The translations under genes and the position numbers were made by a program. 64,000 bases of DNA from Massilia sp. Bi118 (GTDB lineage Bacteria; Pseudomonadota; Gammaproteobacteria; Burkholderiales; Burkholderiaceae_D). This document shows, one piece after another, positions 19,387 to 28,644 of this stretch (positions are counted from its first letter, which is position 1; each line of letters opens with the position of its first letter). The notes under the pieces are model-generated. The model did no database searches, was not told the DNA's origin, and was given only the letters and a program-made list of their open reading frames with translations. Where the stretch lies: assembly GCF_918697865.1 (NCBI RefSeq), contig NZ_CAKKMV010000005.1, positions 62,001-126,000 on the forward strand, read 5' to 3'.

Positions 19387-20484
19387 ATGACTGCACTGAC
19401 CTTCCACGCCGGGCCGATGGCCCTGGCCCAGATCCGCGCGCATGGCTTGCGCGCCCAGGACATCGCCGTCGTGCCTGCCGCGGCGGGCGGTCCCAAGGGA
19501 CTGATCTTCCGCGCGCTCGACCAGTGGGTGTTCGGCGAATGGTTCCCGTCGGCGCCGCGCGAGCGCACCCTGATCGGCTCCTCGATCGGCGCCTGGCGCA
19601 TGGCCGCCGCCTGCCAGCGCGACCCGGTAAAAGCCTTCGAACGCCTGGGCGAGCTCTACAGCGGCCAGCGCTACACCAGCACGAAACCGTCGCAGGAACA
19701 GATCGACGAGGTGGTGCAGGGACTGCTGGCGGAATTCGTGCGCGGCCACGAGGACGACATCGTCAACCACCCGCAGTACCGCCTGCACCTGCTGACCGTG
19801 CGCGGCAAGCGCTCTCTGGCTGCGCCCGGCCACCGCTATGCGGAAATGAAGGGCTTCGCCGCGGCGGCCCTGCACAACCTGGCTTCGCGCGACCGCCTGG
19901 CCCACTTGTTGGACCGCGTGGTGATCGGCGACGTGCGCAGCGCCGCGCCCTGGCTGCGGGAAAAGTTCGACAGTTTCGCGACGCACTTCTCGCCGCTGAC
20001 GCGCGAGAACCTGGCGGCCGGCCTGCTCGCCTCCGGCACGCTGCCCATGCTGATGAAGCCGGTGCGCGACATCGCCGGCGCGCCGCCCGGCCATTACTGG
20101 GACGGCGGCATCATCGACTACAACCTGGCGCTGCCTTATGCGCGCCTGGCTTCGCAAGACCCGGGTTCGATTGTGTTGTACCCGCATTTTTCCGAACACA
20201 TCGTGCCGGGCTGGCTGGACAAGGCCTTGCCCTGGCGGCGCGCGGCCCGCGGACCGAACCGCGGCTGGCTGGACAATGTGCTGATCGTGGCGCCCAGTGC
20301 TGAATTTTTGGGCAAGCTACCGCGTGGGAAATTGATTGATCGTAGCGATTTCAAGTTTTATGGGTTGAACCACGATGCGCGGATTCTTGCTTGGAAGCAG
20401 GCGATGGATGAGGGTGGGAGATTGCGCGACGAGTTTGCGGCCTTTGTGAACAAGCCGGATTTGTCGCGCATTCGTCCGCTTTGA
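19387..20484 (+). CDS. Patatin-like phospholipase
   Basis: The 365-residue protein has a Ser-Asp dyad of the patatin type: Ser66 in GSSIG (64-68) and Asp239 in WDGG (239-241), plus the glycine-rich oxyanion segment AAGGPKG at 32-38. Such enzymes hydrolyse acyl chains from lipids. There is no signal peptide with the ATG at 19387, which fits a cytoplasmic or membrane-associated lipase. A possible earlier ATG at 19333 would add an unlikely Cys-rich leader. It is a single gene between the efflux set and ychF. Confidence 0.85.
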   Translation: MTALTFHAGPMALAQIRAHGLRAQDIAVVPAAAGGPKGLIFRALDQWVFGEWFPSAPRERTLIGSSIGAWRMAAACQRDPVKAFERLGELYSGQRYTSTKPSQEQIDEVVQGLLAEFVRGHEDDIVNHPQYRLHLLTVRGKRSLAAPGHRYAEMKGFAAAALHNLASRDRLAHLLDRVVIGDVRSAAPWLREKFDSFATHFSPLTRENLAAGLLASGTLPMLMKPVRDIAGAPPGHYWDGGIIDYNLALPYARLASQDPGSIVLYPHFSEHIVPGWLDKALPWRRAARGPNRGWLDNVLIVAPSAEFLGKLPRGKLIDRSDFKFYGLNHDARILAWKQAMDEGGRLRDEFAAFVNKPDLSRIRPL

Positions 20485-20559
20485 GCGAGCATTTGCAGTC
20501 TTTGGGGGCGAGCAGAGGTACAATATGCGGTTTCGTATATTCGATCCTGAAAGCATCCC

Positions 20560-21651
20560 ATGAGTCTCAAATGCGGCATCGTCGGCCTGCCCAACGTCGG
20601 CAAGTCCACCCTGTTCAACGCCCTGACCAAGGCCGGCATCCCGGCTGAAAACTATCCGTTCTGCACCATCGAGCCGAACGTCGGCGTGGTCGAGGTGCCG
20701 GATCCGCGCATGCAGGCGCTGGCCGACATCGTCAAGCCGGAACGCATGGTCAACGCCATCGTCGAATTCGTCGACATCGCCGGCCTGGTGGCGGGCGCCT
20801 CGAAAGGCGAGGGCCTGGGCAACCAGTTCCTGTCGCACATCCGCGAGACCGACGCCATCGTCAACGTGGTGCGCTGCTTCGAAGACGACAACGTCATCCA
20901 CGTGGCCGGCAAGGTCAGCCCGCTGGACGACATCGAAGTGATCCAGACCGAACTGGCGCTGGCCGACATGGGCGCCGTCGAGAAGGCGATCCACCGCGAA
21001 AACAAGAAAGCGCGTTCGGGCGACAAGGATGCGGCCAAGCTGGTCGCGATCTGCGAGCGCCTGATGCCGCACCTGAACGAAGGCAAGCCGGTGCGCACCG
21101 CCGGCCTCGACGCCGACGAGATGGCCATGATCAAGACCCTGTGCCTGATCACCGCCAAGCCGGCGATGTTCGTGGCCAACGTGTCCGACACCGGCTTCAA
21201 GGACAATCCGCTGCTCGACCAGCTGACCGCCTACGCCGCCGCGCAGAACGCGCCGATCGTGGCGATTTCGGCCGCCATCGAAGCCGAGATTGCCGATCTG
21301 GACGACGCTGACAAGGCTGCGTTCCTGTCCGACATGGGCATGGAAGAGCCGGGCCTGGATCGCCTGATCCGCGCTGCCTATAAACTGCTCGGCCTGCAGA
21401 CCTACTTCACTGCGGGTGTGAAGGAAGTGCGCGCCTGGACCATCCATGTTGGCGATACTGCGCCGCAGGCGGCTGGTGTGATTCACACTGACTTCGAGCG
21501 TGGGTTTATTCGTGCGCAGACGATTGCTTATGATGACTACATCGCGCTGAAGGGTGAGGCGGGTGCAAAGGAGGCAGGCAAGATGCGGGCTGAGGGTAAG
21601 GAATATGTGGTCAAGGATGGGGATGTGCTGAACTTCCTGTTCAACGTCTAA
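20560..21651 (+). CDS. ychF: Redox-regulated ribosome-binding ATPase YchF
   Basis: YchF is an Obg-related P-loop NTPase that prefers ATP and binds the ribosome. The 363-residue protein has G1 GLPNVGKST, the G3 region DIAGLV and the C-terminal TGS domain ([15 protein letters not shown], then [12 protein letters not shown]). Full length for the family. A clear terminator follows. In many betaproteobacteria it follows pth directly; here about 9.6 kb of other genes separates the two. Confidence 0.97.
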   Translation: MSLKCGIVGLPNVGKSTLFNALTKAGIPAENYPFCTIEPNVGVVEVPDPRMQALADIVKPERMVNAIVEFVDIAGLVAGASKGEGLGNQFLSHIRETDAIVNVVRCFEDDNVIHVAGKVSPLDDIEVIQTELALADMGAVEKAIHRENKKARSGDKDAAKLVAICERLMPHLNEGKPVRTAGLDADEMAMIKTLCLITAKPAMFVANVSDTGFKDNPLLDQLTAYAAAQNAPIVAISAAIEAEIADLDDADKAAFLSDMGMEEPGLDRLIRAAYKLLGLQTYFTAGVKEVRAWTIHVGDTAPQAAGVIHTDFERGFIRAQTIAYDDYIALKGEAGAKEAGKMRAEGKEYVVKDGDVLNFLFNV

Positions 21652-21669
21652 TCCGTACCTGCTTCAAGC

Positions 21670-21706
21670 AAAAGCCCCGGACGCCAAAGGCGCCGGGGCT
21701 TTTTTG
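21670..21706 (+). terminator. Rho-independent terminator after ychF
   Basis: AAAAGCCCCGG pairs with CCGGGGCTTTT around a loop, followed by a T run. It may serve both ychF and the convergent PEP-CTERM gene, since the left flank is A-rich. Confidence 0.9.
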
Positions 21707-21733
21707 TCGCTGCTTGTGTAAAACTAAAACCGC

Positions 21734-22447
21734 TTACTTCTGCGCTTTGCGGCGCATGAAACCCAGGCCGGCCAGACCGAAGCCCAGCAGGGCGATCGAC
21801 GCCGGTTCCGGGACGTCCGCATTGCCGACGTCAACCAGGATGGCGCTGCGCGCCACTTCGCTACCATTGCTGTACGCAACGAGGGCGAAGCTGTACTCGC
21901 CGTTGGCCAGCGGATCGTAGGCACCCGACGGCGGGGTGATAAACGGCGGCAGGTTAGCCGACAGGAAGCCGAAGCTCAGGTTTTGCGAGTCTTGATAAGT
22001 CGAGCCCGTGGCGAAAATACTCAGGTCCCATGCACCCAGTGCCGACTCGTCGGTGTCGACGCCGGCATTGAAATCGTAGAACAGCTTGTAGCTCAGGCCA
22101 TTCGCATTCAAGTTGCTCGCGCTGTCATTGATGTAGTAGCTGAAATTCCAGAGCGAAGCCCCGTTGGCTGTGCCCGGCGTGGCGGTGTAGGTGCCGGTAC
22201 CGTTATTGCCGAGGGCAGGCGCATTGTAGCGCTGGGTTGCCGCCAGGCCGAGAGTGAGCGTGCTGCCGGAGGCGGTCTTGTAGGTGGTGATCGCGGTCGG
22301 GTTGGTCGGAATGCCCGAGCCGCCGAAGGTGGCGCCAGCCAGCTTCGCGAAGTCGGTGTAGGTCGGCGTGATCGGCGCGGCGGCGGCGGCAAACGAGGCA
22401 GCGCTCAGCACGAGGGCAGCGATCAGGCGGGACGGGGCGAAAGTCAT
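21734..22447 (-). CDS. PEP-CTERM sorting-signal protein
   Basis: The 237-residue exported protein has an N-terminal signal peptide cleaved near AAAAA-PITP at about 25 and a Ser/Thr/Asn/Gly-rich body typical of surface proteins. It ends with a full PEP-CTERM tail: VPEPAS, a hydrophobic segment and the basic end FMRRKAQK. This tail is recognised by an exosortase (EpsH/XrtA type), usually in exopolysaccharide-producing Gram-negatives. No exosortase gene is in the window. The 169 bases between this gene and mdcH (22448-22616) show no gene; the stretch just upstream of the start is A/T-rich and may hold its promoter. Confidence 0.9.
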   Translation of the reverse strand: MTFAPSRLIAALVLSAASFAAAAAPITPTYTDFAKLAGATFGGSGIPTNPTAITTYKTASGSTLTLGLAATQRYNAPALGNNGTGTYTATPGTANGASLWNFSYYINDSASNLNANGLSYKLFYDFNAGVDTDESALGAWDLSIFATGSTYQDSQNLSFGFLSANLPPFITPPSGAYDPLANGEYSFALVAYSNGSEVARSAILVDVGNADVPEPASIALLGFGLAGLGFMRRKAQK

Positions 22448-22616
22448 GATTTACTCCTTAAAAAAATAGACGCTATAAGTGCGATGACTAACGCAATGCA
22501 ATATTTGTACCAATAAATTGGCGAATTTTTAAAGTTGAATGAAATCAATGACTTGCTGCACTGTGGCAAGTTTAACGGAGAGAGAAGAAATGCCAGCTGT
22601 AAAGTTTCCCGACAGC

Positions 22617-23549
22617 TCAAGCCTGCGCTTCAACCCAGGCCACGATGCCTTTAATACTGCGGAAATCGGCCACCGAGCGGCAGGCGATCTCCGGATGGCG
22701 GTCGCGCAACATGCGCGTCAAGGCATTGCCGGGGCCGAGTTCGAGCGCGACCTCGATGCGCGCTTCGGCAATCGCATCGAGGCAGTCGGTCCAGTGGATG
22801 GTGTTGGCGGTCTGCCGGGCCAGCAGGCCGGCGGCCTGGGCGCCGTCGCGGATGGTGCTGGCGTTCACGCCGGCCAGAAGCGGCAGGGCAGGCGCCCGGG
22901 CATGGGCCTGCAGCAGGGCATGCAGCGGCTCGACCGCCGACGCCAGCAAACCCGTATGCGAAGCGATATGAACGGGCAGCGGTTTATAGGTAGCGCCGGC
23001 GTGCTGCGAAAATTTTGCCAACTGGTCAAGATTTGCGCGCAGGCCGCCGGCGATGAGGGCGCCGGGCGTATCGATGGCCGCTTCGCAGCCGGCTTGCGCC
23101 ACCAGCGCCAGCGCAGCCTGCGGCGCGATGCCGGACAGCGCCGCCAGTCCCTGCTCGCCGCTGCGTTCGGCCGCATCGCTCATGATCGCCGCCCGCTGCG
23201 AAGCGATGCCGACCGCGCTGTCCAGAGGCAGCGCACCGGCAATCGCATAGGCGCTGATCTCGCCGACGCTGTAGCCGGTCACCAGCGCGGGCCGCGGCAG
23301 GCGCTCGGCCAGCATGGTCCAGGCCATCAGGGTGGCGGCAACCACCAGCGGTTGCGCGCAGCGGTTCTCGAACATGGTCGCGGGATGGGCCAACAACTCG
23401 GACAGCGGCGTCTGCGACACCGGCCCATCGGCCGAGCGCAACCAGGTCTGAACGCGATCCATCGCCGCGGGATCGGACGCCGCCAGGTCGAACATGGCCG
23501 CGCTCTGCGAGCCTTGGCCGGGGCAGAGAATGGCCAGGCGCAGCGTCAT
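22617..23549 (-). CDS. mdcH: Malonate decarboxylase subunit epsilon (malonyl-CoA:ACP transacylase)
   Basis: MdcH charges the acyl carrier subunit with malonate from malonyl-CoA to start the decarboxylase cycle. The 310-residue FabD-like protein has the N-terminal LCPGQGSQ, the active-site serine Ser94 in GYSVGE (a variant of GHSxGE), and a catalytic histidine within HIASHT at 194-199. It is the last gene of the mdc operon and overlaps mdcB by 4 bases. Confidence 0.92.
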   Translation of the reverse strand: MTLRLAILCPGQGSQSAAMFDLAASDPAAMDRVQTWLRSADGPVSQTPLSELLAHPATMFENRCAQPLVVAATLMAWTMLAERLPRPALVTGYSVGEISAYAIAGALPLDSAVGIASQRAAIMSDAAERSGEQGLAALSGIAPQAALALVAQAGCEAAIDTPGALIAGGLRANLDQLAKFSQHAGATYKPLPVHIASHTGLLASAVEPLHALLQAHARAPALPLLAGVNASTIRDGAQAAGLLARQTANTIHWTDCLDAIAEARIEVALELGPGNALTRMLRDRHPEIACRSVADFRSIKGIVAWVEAQA

Positions 23550-24394
23550 GATGCGCTGCCCAGTGAATGAACGAAGCAGGTCGCCGCCAGCAGATCGGCC
23601 GCGCCGCCCGGCGACAGGCGATGCGCGACGAACAAACGATGCGCTGCCACAGCCTTGTCTTCCCAGCCATCCGCCGCGGTGCCGCCGCGCGCCAGGAAGT
23701 CAAGCGAAGTGTCGCGCACGATGCGCGCACCTTCAAGACCGCCGCGATGATAGACGTTGGTATCGGATAGCTCCGCCATCAAGGTGAACAGGGTGTCGAT
23801 GCGCGCGCAGCGCAGGCCGCGGCCAAGCGCCAGCGTGCGGCGCAGGGTGGGCAGCGCGAGTTCGAAGATCGCCGGGAAGCCCGCCGCCGCCTGTTCGCGC
23901 GCGCCGGGCGCCGCATGCCGTGCGTGGACCACTGCGCCGTTCGATGAGGACGAGCCGCGATGCCGAGACAGCGCCGCGCCCCAGCAATCGACCATCGTCG
24001 CGCGCAAGTCCGCCGGCTGCCAGGATAAAGAACGTCCGGCCGCCGCACACAGCATACCGAGCGAAAAGATGGCCCCGCGGTGCGTGTTGATGCCCCCGGT
24101 GGCCAGCAGCATGCGCCGCTCAGCCTCGATGCCCAAGTCCCTGAGCACGGCAAATGAAGCATCCTGCGCGCCGGCCAGTGCGATGTCGAGGAAGTAGCGG
24201 CGCAGCGAGAACAGGCTGCGGACAAAAGTCGAGGCGTCCATGTCCTCGTGGCTGCCGGTGTCGACAAGCGAGACCAGTCCCGGCTTGGGATACAGCGCCA
24301 GTTCCTGGTACAAGCTGCGCACCGCGTGGCGGGCGATGGTAGCCGCGGGATCGACCGCGATAAAACCGTGAGCAGTGAAGCAGGCTTCAGCCAT
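23546..24394 (-). CDS. mdcB: Triphosphoribosyl-dephospho-CoA synthase
   Basis: MdcB makes 2'-(5''-triphosphoribosyl)-3'-dephospho-CoA, the precursor of the malonate decarboxylase prosthetic group. The 282-residue protein has the CitG/MdcB hallmarks: LYPKPGLVSLVDTGSHEDM, TGGINTHRGAIFSLG and LSDTNVYHRGG. The ATG at 24394 gives the usual length; longer in-frame extensions overlap mdcG and are not family-like. It overlaps mdcG by 8 bases. Confidence 0.93.
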   Translation of the reverse strand: MAEACFTAHGFIAVDPAATIARHAVRSLYQELALYPKPGLVSLVDTGSHEDMDASTFVRSLFSLRRYFLDIALAGAQDASFAVLRDLGIEAERRMLLATGGINTHRGAIFSLGMLCAAAGRSLSWQPADLRATMVDCWGAALSRHRGSSSSNGAVVHARHAAPGAREQAAAGFPAIFELALPTLRRTLALGRGLRCARIDTLFTLMAELSDTNVYHRGGLEGARIVRDTSLDFLARGGTAADGWEDKAVAAHRLFVAHRLSPGGAADLLAATCFVHSLGSAS

Positions 24395-25070
24395 GGCAGC
24401 CTCCGTCCACGCCAAACTGCGCCAGCAACTCGTCGCGCCGCATGAGCGCCACCGCATCCAGGTGCTTGGCCAGCACACGGTCGGCGCCGTCGTGCGTCTG
24501 CGCATCCGCACCCAGCCACTCCTTCCAGGACACTGCATGGCCGAAGGGGAATTCGATCTCGCCGTCCAAGGGCAGGCTTTGCGCATGGCGCGCCAGCAGC
24601 GCCAGGCCGGCCTCCAGCTGGGCGCCGTTCAAGGGACGAAGCAGCAGGTCGACGTCGGAACTGGCGCCAAGATAGGCCTTGCCGGTGAGGGTCTGCATCG
24701 CGAGCGAGCCGAACACGCGGCAGTCGACACCCGCGGCGCGCAAGGCGATGCCCAGGCTGGCCAGGCCCGGCTGCCAGGCGGCAGGGGCTTCCACCTGGTC
24801 CAGCGCCAGCGCAGGGCGCACTTCCGCCACGTGGCCGCGCTCGATCGCGAAGCCGAGCCGCACCTTCTGGCCGCTGTGCGCATCCGGCGGCGCCGGAATG
24901 CCCAGGCAAAGCAGCCCGGCCGGCGTGCCCGGATCGCTGCGGCGTACGACGGCCGGCAGGCTGCGCGTGCGCCAGTCCAGCGCCAGTTCGCGCGGACTGC
25001 CTTGCAGGCCGTGCAGCGCCGTATCCCAGCCCTGCGGCGTCAGCCAGACCAGGTCATGCCGCCTGTACAT
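24387..25070 (-). CDS. mdcG: Malonate decarboxylase holo-ACP synthase
   Basis: MdcG attaches the phosphoribosyl-dephospho-CoA group to the serine of MdcC. The 227-residue protein has a nucleotidyltransferase-type motif: GSLAMQ at 121-126, then SSDVDLLLRP with the metal-binding pair Asp139 and Asp141. The ATG at 25070 lies 17 bases inside the end of mdcE and fits the family N-terminus (RRHDLVWL); further extension is only a shadow of mdcE. It overlaps mdcB by 8 bases. Confidence 0.92.
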   Translation of the reverse strand: MYRRHDLVWLTPQGWDTALHGLQGSPRELALDWRTRSLPAVVRRSDPGTPAGLLCLGIPAPPDAHSGQKVRLGFAIERGHVAEVRPALALDQVEAPAAWQPGLASLGIALRAAGVDCRVFGSLAMQTLTGKAYLGASSDVDLLLRPLNGAQLEAGLALLARHAQSLPLDGEIEFPFGHAVSWKEWLGADAQTHDGADRVLAKHLDAVALMRRDELLAQFGVDGGCHG

Positions 25071-25770
25071 CGGAGCCCGTGCGTACCGCTGCCGCGACGG
25101 GGCGCGCCAGCTTGCGGCCGCCGCGTTCGAGTCCCAGTTCCGCACGGCGGTCTTCCGGCGTTGCGTCAACCAGCGCCTGCTCCATGGCGGCAGCCAGGTC
25201 GCCGTGCCAGATCGCGGCCACGCCGCCCATGCGCAGGTAGTTTTCCGGACCCGGCGCGAACACCGGATTGTCCACGGCCAGCTCTTCCAGCCGCTCCAGC
25301 GGCACCTTGGTGATGCGCGCCATCGCCGGCAGGCCCATCACGCGGATGGTGGCGTCGGGCAGGGCATAGCAGGCGTCCGCCATCAGGCCGCTGGTGATGA
25401 AGCCGCCCGACAAAGCCTGGTCGTACACCAGCCCGACGATGCGGTGGCCGCGGCGCCGCGCCAGTTCGATGCATTTGCCCAGGTGGGCCATGTAACTGTT
25501 GATGCCCAACATCTCGTCGCGCCGGCGCAGGCGCTGGCCGACGGTGTCGACCAGGATCACGATCGGCCGGCCGGGATGCGTGCGCACGGTGTCGAGGATG
25601 GCGGCGGCCTGCGCCAGCGCGATCTCGACGCCGATCGGCGTGTGTTCGGTGGTGCCGATCACGCTGACGGTCTGCCCGCCCACCTGCGCTTCGCCGCTCA
25701 AAAAATTCTCGCGCTCGGCGATGCGGTGGCCTTGCGGGAACAGGGCGTCCGCCACGGTCTGCCAGTTCAT
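25054..25770 (-). CDS. mdcE: Malonate decarboxylase subunit gamma
   Basis: MdcE is the second carboxyltransferase-like chain of the biotin-independent malonyl-S-ACP decarboxylase, pairing with MdcD. The 238-residue protein shows the crotonase-like carboxyltransferase pattern, including VILVDTVGQRLRRRDE, the QALSGGFITSG oxyanion segment and ALPDATIRVMGLPAMARI. It overlaps mdcD by 4 bases and mdcG by 17. Confidence 0.93.
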   Translation of the reverse strand: MNWQTVADALFPQGHRIAERENFLSGEAQVGGQTVSVIGTTEHTPIGVEIALAQAAAILDTVRTHPGRPIVILVDTVGQRLRRRDEMLGINSYMAHLGKCIELARRRGHRIVGLVYDQALSGGFITSGLMADACYALPDATIRVMGLPAMARITKVPLERLEELAVDNPVFAPGPENYLRMGGVAAIWHGDLAAAMEQALVDATPEDRRAELGLERGGRKLARPVAAAVRTGSDVQAA

Positions 25771-26666
25771 GCTGCTGCTCCTTCACGGTGGCCGTCGGCC
25801 AGTTCGCGGAATGCGTCGGTTTCCAGCAGGGGCACGCTGTGCGGGTCTTCGATGCCGAGCGCTTCCCAGATCTCCAGCGGGTCTTCGAGGCCGCCGAAGC
25901 GTTCGATGCGGCTTGTGAGCATGCGCTGCTCGGCTTCGAGCGCCTCCAGAGTCAGTTCGCAACCGCGACCGCGCGCCGCATCGGCCAGCTGCAAGGCCGC
26001 GGCGCGGAAGGCGGCGATGTCGTCGGCGACAATGGCCTGCGCATCCCCTAGCAGATAACGGTGCTTGCCGCCGGTGACGCGCCAGACCAGGGCGCGGTCG
26101 CGGGCGTCGAATTCTTCCACGCCGCCGGCGGTCTCGATGACTTCCGGCCCGGACATCGCCAGCCGGCTTTCTTCGGAGATGACGACGCCGTTGGTGCAGC
26201 GGGCCACGATGCCCATGCCGCCGAAGCAGCCGTTCGAGCCGCCCACCAGCGAGATCACGGGGATGCCGGCGGCGCGCACGTCCATCACGGCGCGCATCAC
26301 TTCCGACACGGCGATCAGGCCGGCGTTCGCTTCATGCAGGCGCACGCCGCCGGTTTCCAGCAGAAGCAGCACGGCGTCCGCCTGTTCGTCGATGGCGCGC
26401 CTGAGCATGCCGGCCAGCTTGGCGCCATGCACCTCGCCGACCGCGCCGCCCATGAAACCGCCTTCCTGGGCGGCGATGAAGACCCAGCGGCCGTCCATGG
26501 TGCCGCGGCCGACCGCGACGCCGTCGTCGAAGGACACCGGGGCGTCCAGCTGGGGCAGATGCGGGCTCGTGACGCGCATCTGCGGCGGCAGGAATTCGTC
26601 GAAGCTGCCGGGGTCCAGCATGCCGGCGATGCGCTGGCGCGCGGTGGCTTCCTGGTAGCTGCTCAT
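25767..26666 (-). CDS. mdcD: Malonate decarboxylase subunit beta
   Basis: MdcD decarboxylates malonyl-S-ACP to acetyl-S-ACP with MdcE. The 299-residue acetyl-CoA carboxylase beta-like protein has EGGFMGGAVGEVHGAK, LLLETGGVRLHEAN and the glycine-rich oxyanion stretch GSNGCFGGMG. It overlaps both neighbours (mdcC and mdcE) by 4 bases, indicating translational coupling. Confidence 0.94.
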   Translation of the reverse strand: MSSYQEATARQRIAGMLDPGSFDEFLPPQMRVTSPHLPQLDAPVSFDDGVAVGRGTMDGRWVFIAAQEGGFMGGAVGEVHGAKLAGMLRRAIDEQADAVLLLLETGGVRLHEANAGLIAVSEVMRAVMDVRAAGIPVISLVGGSNGCFGGMGIVARCTNGVVISEESRLAMSGPEVIETAGGVEEFDARDRALVWRVTGGKHRYLLGDAQAIVADDIAAFRAAALQLADAARGRGCELTLEALEAEQRMLTSRIERFGGLEDPLEIWEALGIEDPHSVPLLETDAFRELADGHREGAAA

Positions 26667-26974
26667 GAGGCTACTCCCATGATGGATTCTGCTGCCTGGT
26701 CGAGCCGCAAGCTGACCACCGCCGGGGTCGCGCCCATGTCGTTGATGGCCACGTGGACGTCGGCCAGCTGCCAGCGCTGGTGGAAGTCGCGCACCACCGC
26801 TTCCCAGATAGCCCCGAAGCCGTGCGCCGCGGTACTGATTTCGATCTCGCAGCCGCCGTTCAGCGCTTTCTGCTCGATCAGGATCTCCAGGTTGCCGGAG
26901 CCGACCACGCCGACCAGGCGTGCGCCGTCGATCTGGCGCTGGCCGCCACTGAAATTGAATCGTAGGGTTTCCAT
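26663..26974 (-). CDS. mdcC: Malonate decarboxylase acyl carrier protein (subunit delta)
   Basis: This 103-residue ACP carries the phosphoribosyl-dephospho-CoA arm. The attachment serine is Ser26 in VVGSGNLE, the conserved site of MdcC/CitD-type carriers. It lies 2 bases after mdcA and overlaps mdcD by 4 bases. It is easy to overlook because the same frame continues open upstream, antiparallel to nothing but in a shadow of mdcA; ATG at 26974 is the family start (METLRFNF). Confidence 0.93.
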   Translation of the reverse strand: METLRFNFSGGQRQIDGARLVGVVGSGNLEILIEQKALNGGCEIEISTAAHGFGAIWEAVVRDFHQRWQLADVHVAINDMGATPAVVSLRLDQAAESIMGVAS

Positions 26975-26976
26975 GA

Positions 26977-28644
26977 TTACCAGTTCCTGAACTGTTTGGG
27001 CGGCTTGTACAGGCCGTGCGAAGCGCGCACCAGGTCCTTCATGTTCCTGGCCGCCAGCAGGTCGCGCGTGGCCAGCCGCTTGTCGATGCCGAGGTCTTCG
27101 GGGCGCTTGATGATGCCGCGGTCGCGCAAATTTTCCACCATGCGGGCGTCGCGTCCCAGGCCCACGGGGGTGTAGCCGGCCACGCCGCGGATCGCCTGCT
27201 CGCGTTCTTCCCCGGTGCGGCACAGCAGCAGGTTGGCGATGCCTTCTTCCGTCAGGATGTGGGTGACGTCGTCGCCGTAGATCATCACCGGCGGAATCGC
27301 CATCTTCGCCTGCTCGGCCAGCTGCCAGGCGTCCAGCGTCTCGACGAAGGCCGGCTGCATGTGCTCGCGGAAGGTCTCGACCATCTGCACCACCAGCTTG
27401 CGGCCGCGCGGGATGGCATTGGTGCCGCGGCGTGCTTCTTCGCCGGCCTTCAGCCATGCCGGGCTGGCGTGGCGGCGGCCACGCGCATCCGCGCCCATGT
27501 TCGGGGCGCCGCCGAAACCGGAGATGCGGCCCAGCGTGGCGGTGGACGAGTTGCCCTGCAAGTCGATCTGCAGGGTCGAGCCGATGAACATGTCGCAGGC
27601 GTAGTGGCCGGCCACCTGGCTGAAGGCGCGGTTGCTGCGCATGCTGCCGTCCGGTCCCGTGAAGAACACGTCGGGGCGGGCGCGCACGTACTCTTCCATG
27701 CCGAGCTCGGAGCCGAAGGAATGCACGGTCTCGACGAAGCCGGCTTCGATGGCCGGGATCAGCGCCGGGTGCGGATTCAGCGCCCAGTTGCGGCCGATCT
27801 TGCCCTTCAGGCCCAGCGAAGCCGCGTAGGTCGGCAACAGCAGTTCGATGGCGGCGGTGTCGAAGCCGATGCCGTGGTTCAGGCGCTCGACCTGGTACTC
27901 GCCGTAGATGCCCTTGATGGCCATCATCGCCATCAGCACCTGGATTTCCGAGATCAGTGCCGGGTCGCGCGTAAACAGCGGTTCGATGTAATGCGGGGTC
28001 GGCGCCGCCACCGCGAAGTCGACCCAGTCGGCCGGGATGTCGATGCGCGGCAGGACGTCGACGATCTCGTTGACCTGCGCGATCACGATGCCGCTCTTGA
28101 AGGCGGTGGCTTCGACGATGGCCGGCGTGTCCTCGGTATTCGGGCCGGTGTACAGGTTGCCGTGGCGGTCCGCGGCCTGGGCGGCCACCAATGCCACCTG
28201 TGGCGTCAGGTCGATGAAGTAGCGGCCGAACAGTTCCAGGTAGGTGTGGATGGCGCCGATATTCAGCTTGCCGGCGGAGACCAGCTTGGCCAGCCGTCCG
28301 GCCTGCGGGCCGGAGAAGGAGAAGTCCAGCTTTGCCGCGATGCCCTTGTCGAACACGTCCAGGTGCTCGGGCAGGGCCAGCACCGACTGCAGCATGTGCA
28401 GGTCGTTGACCCGGCCGGCATCCAGCGAAGCCAGGGTCCTGGCCAGGAAGTCGGCCTGCTTCTGGTTGTTCCCTTCGAGGCAGACGCGGTCGCCGCATTC
28501 GATCACCTGGTGCATCAGCTCCTGCGCCAGGTTGGTATCGACGATCTTGCCTTGCAGGCCGGCCTCGAGCCGCTCGCGGGCCCGCGCCAGGCGCTGCTCG
28601 CGGTTGGCCCGCTGCCGGTCCCAGCTTCGTTCATTCGCAGCCAT
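26977..28644 (-). CDS. mdcA: Malonate decarboxylase subunit alpha (acetyl-ACP:malonate ACP transferase)
   Basis: MdcA swaps the acetyl group on the carrier for malonate, releasing acetate. The 555-residue protein shows the coenzyme A transferase-like pattern of MdcA, including CLEGNNQKQADFLARTL, DRHGNLYTGPNTEDTPAIVE and GRISGFGGAPNMGADARGR. It is the first enzyme gene of the operon and follows the TRAP permease with no intergenic base, suggesting transport and breakdown are transcribed together. Confidence 0.96.
   Translation of the reverse strand: MAANERSWDRQRANREQRLARARERLEAGLQGKIVDTNLAQELMHQVIECGDRVCLEGNNQKQADFLARTLASLDAGRVNDLHMLQSVLALPEHLDVFDKGIAAKLDFSFSGPQAGRLAKLVSAGKLNIGAIHTYLELFGRYFIDLTPQVALVAAQAADRHGNLYTGPNTEDTPAIVEATAFKSGIVIAQVNEIVDVLPRIDIPADWVDFAVAAPTPHYIEPLFTRDPALISEIQVLMAMMAIKGIYGEYQVERLNHGIGFDTAAIELLLPTYAASLGLKGKIGRNWALNPHPALIPAIEAGFVETVHSFGSELGMEEYVRARPDVFFTGPDGSMRSNRAFSQVAGHYACDMFIGSTLQIDLQGNSSTATLGRISGFGGAPNMGADARGRRHASPAWLKAGEEARRGTNAIPRGRKLVVQMVETFREHMQPAFVETLDAWQLAEQAKMAIPPVMIYGDDVTHILTEEGIANLLLCRTGEEREQAIRGVAGYTPVGLGRDARMVENLRDRGIIKRPEDLGIDKRLATRDLLAARNMKDLVRASHGLYKPPKQFRNW

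Noticed and set aside
20485..20559. Sigma-70 promoter for ychF (TTGCAG and TACAAT)
   Set aside because: The spacer is 20 bases, too long for a confident call.
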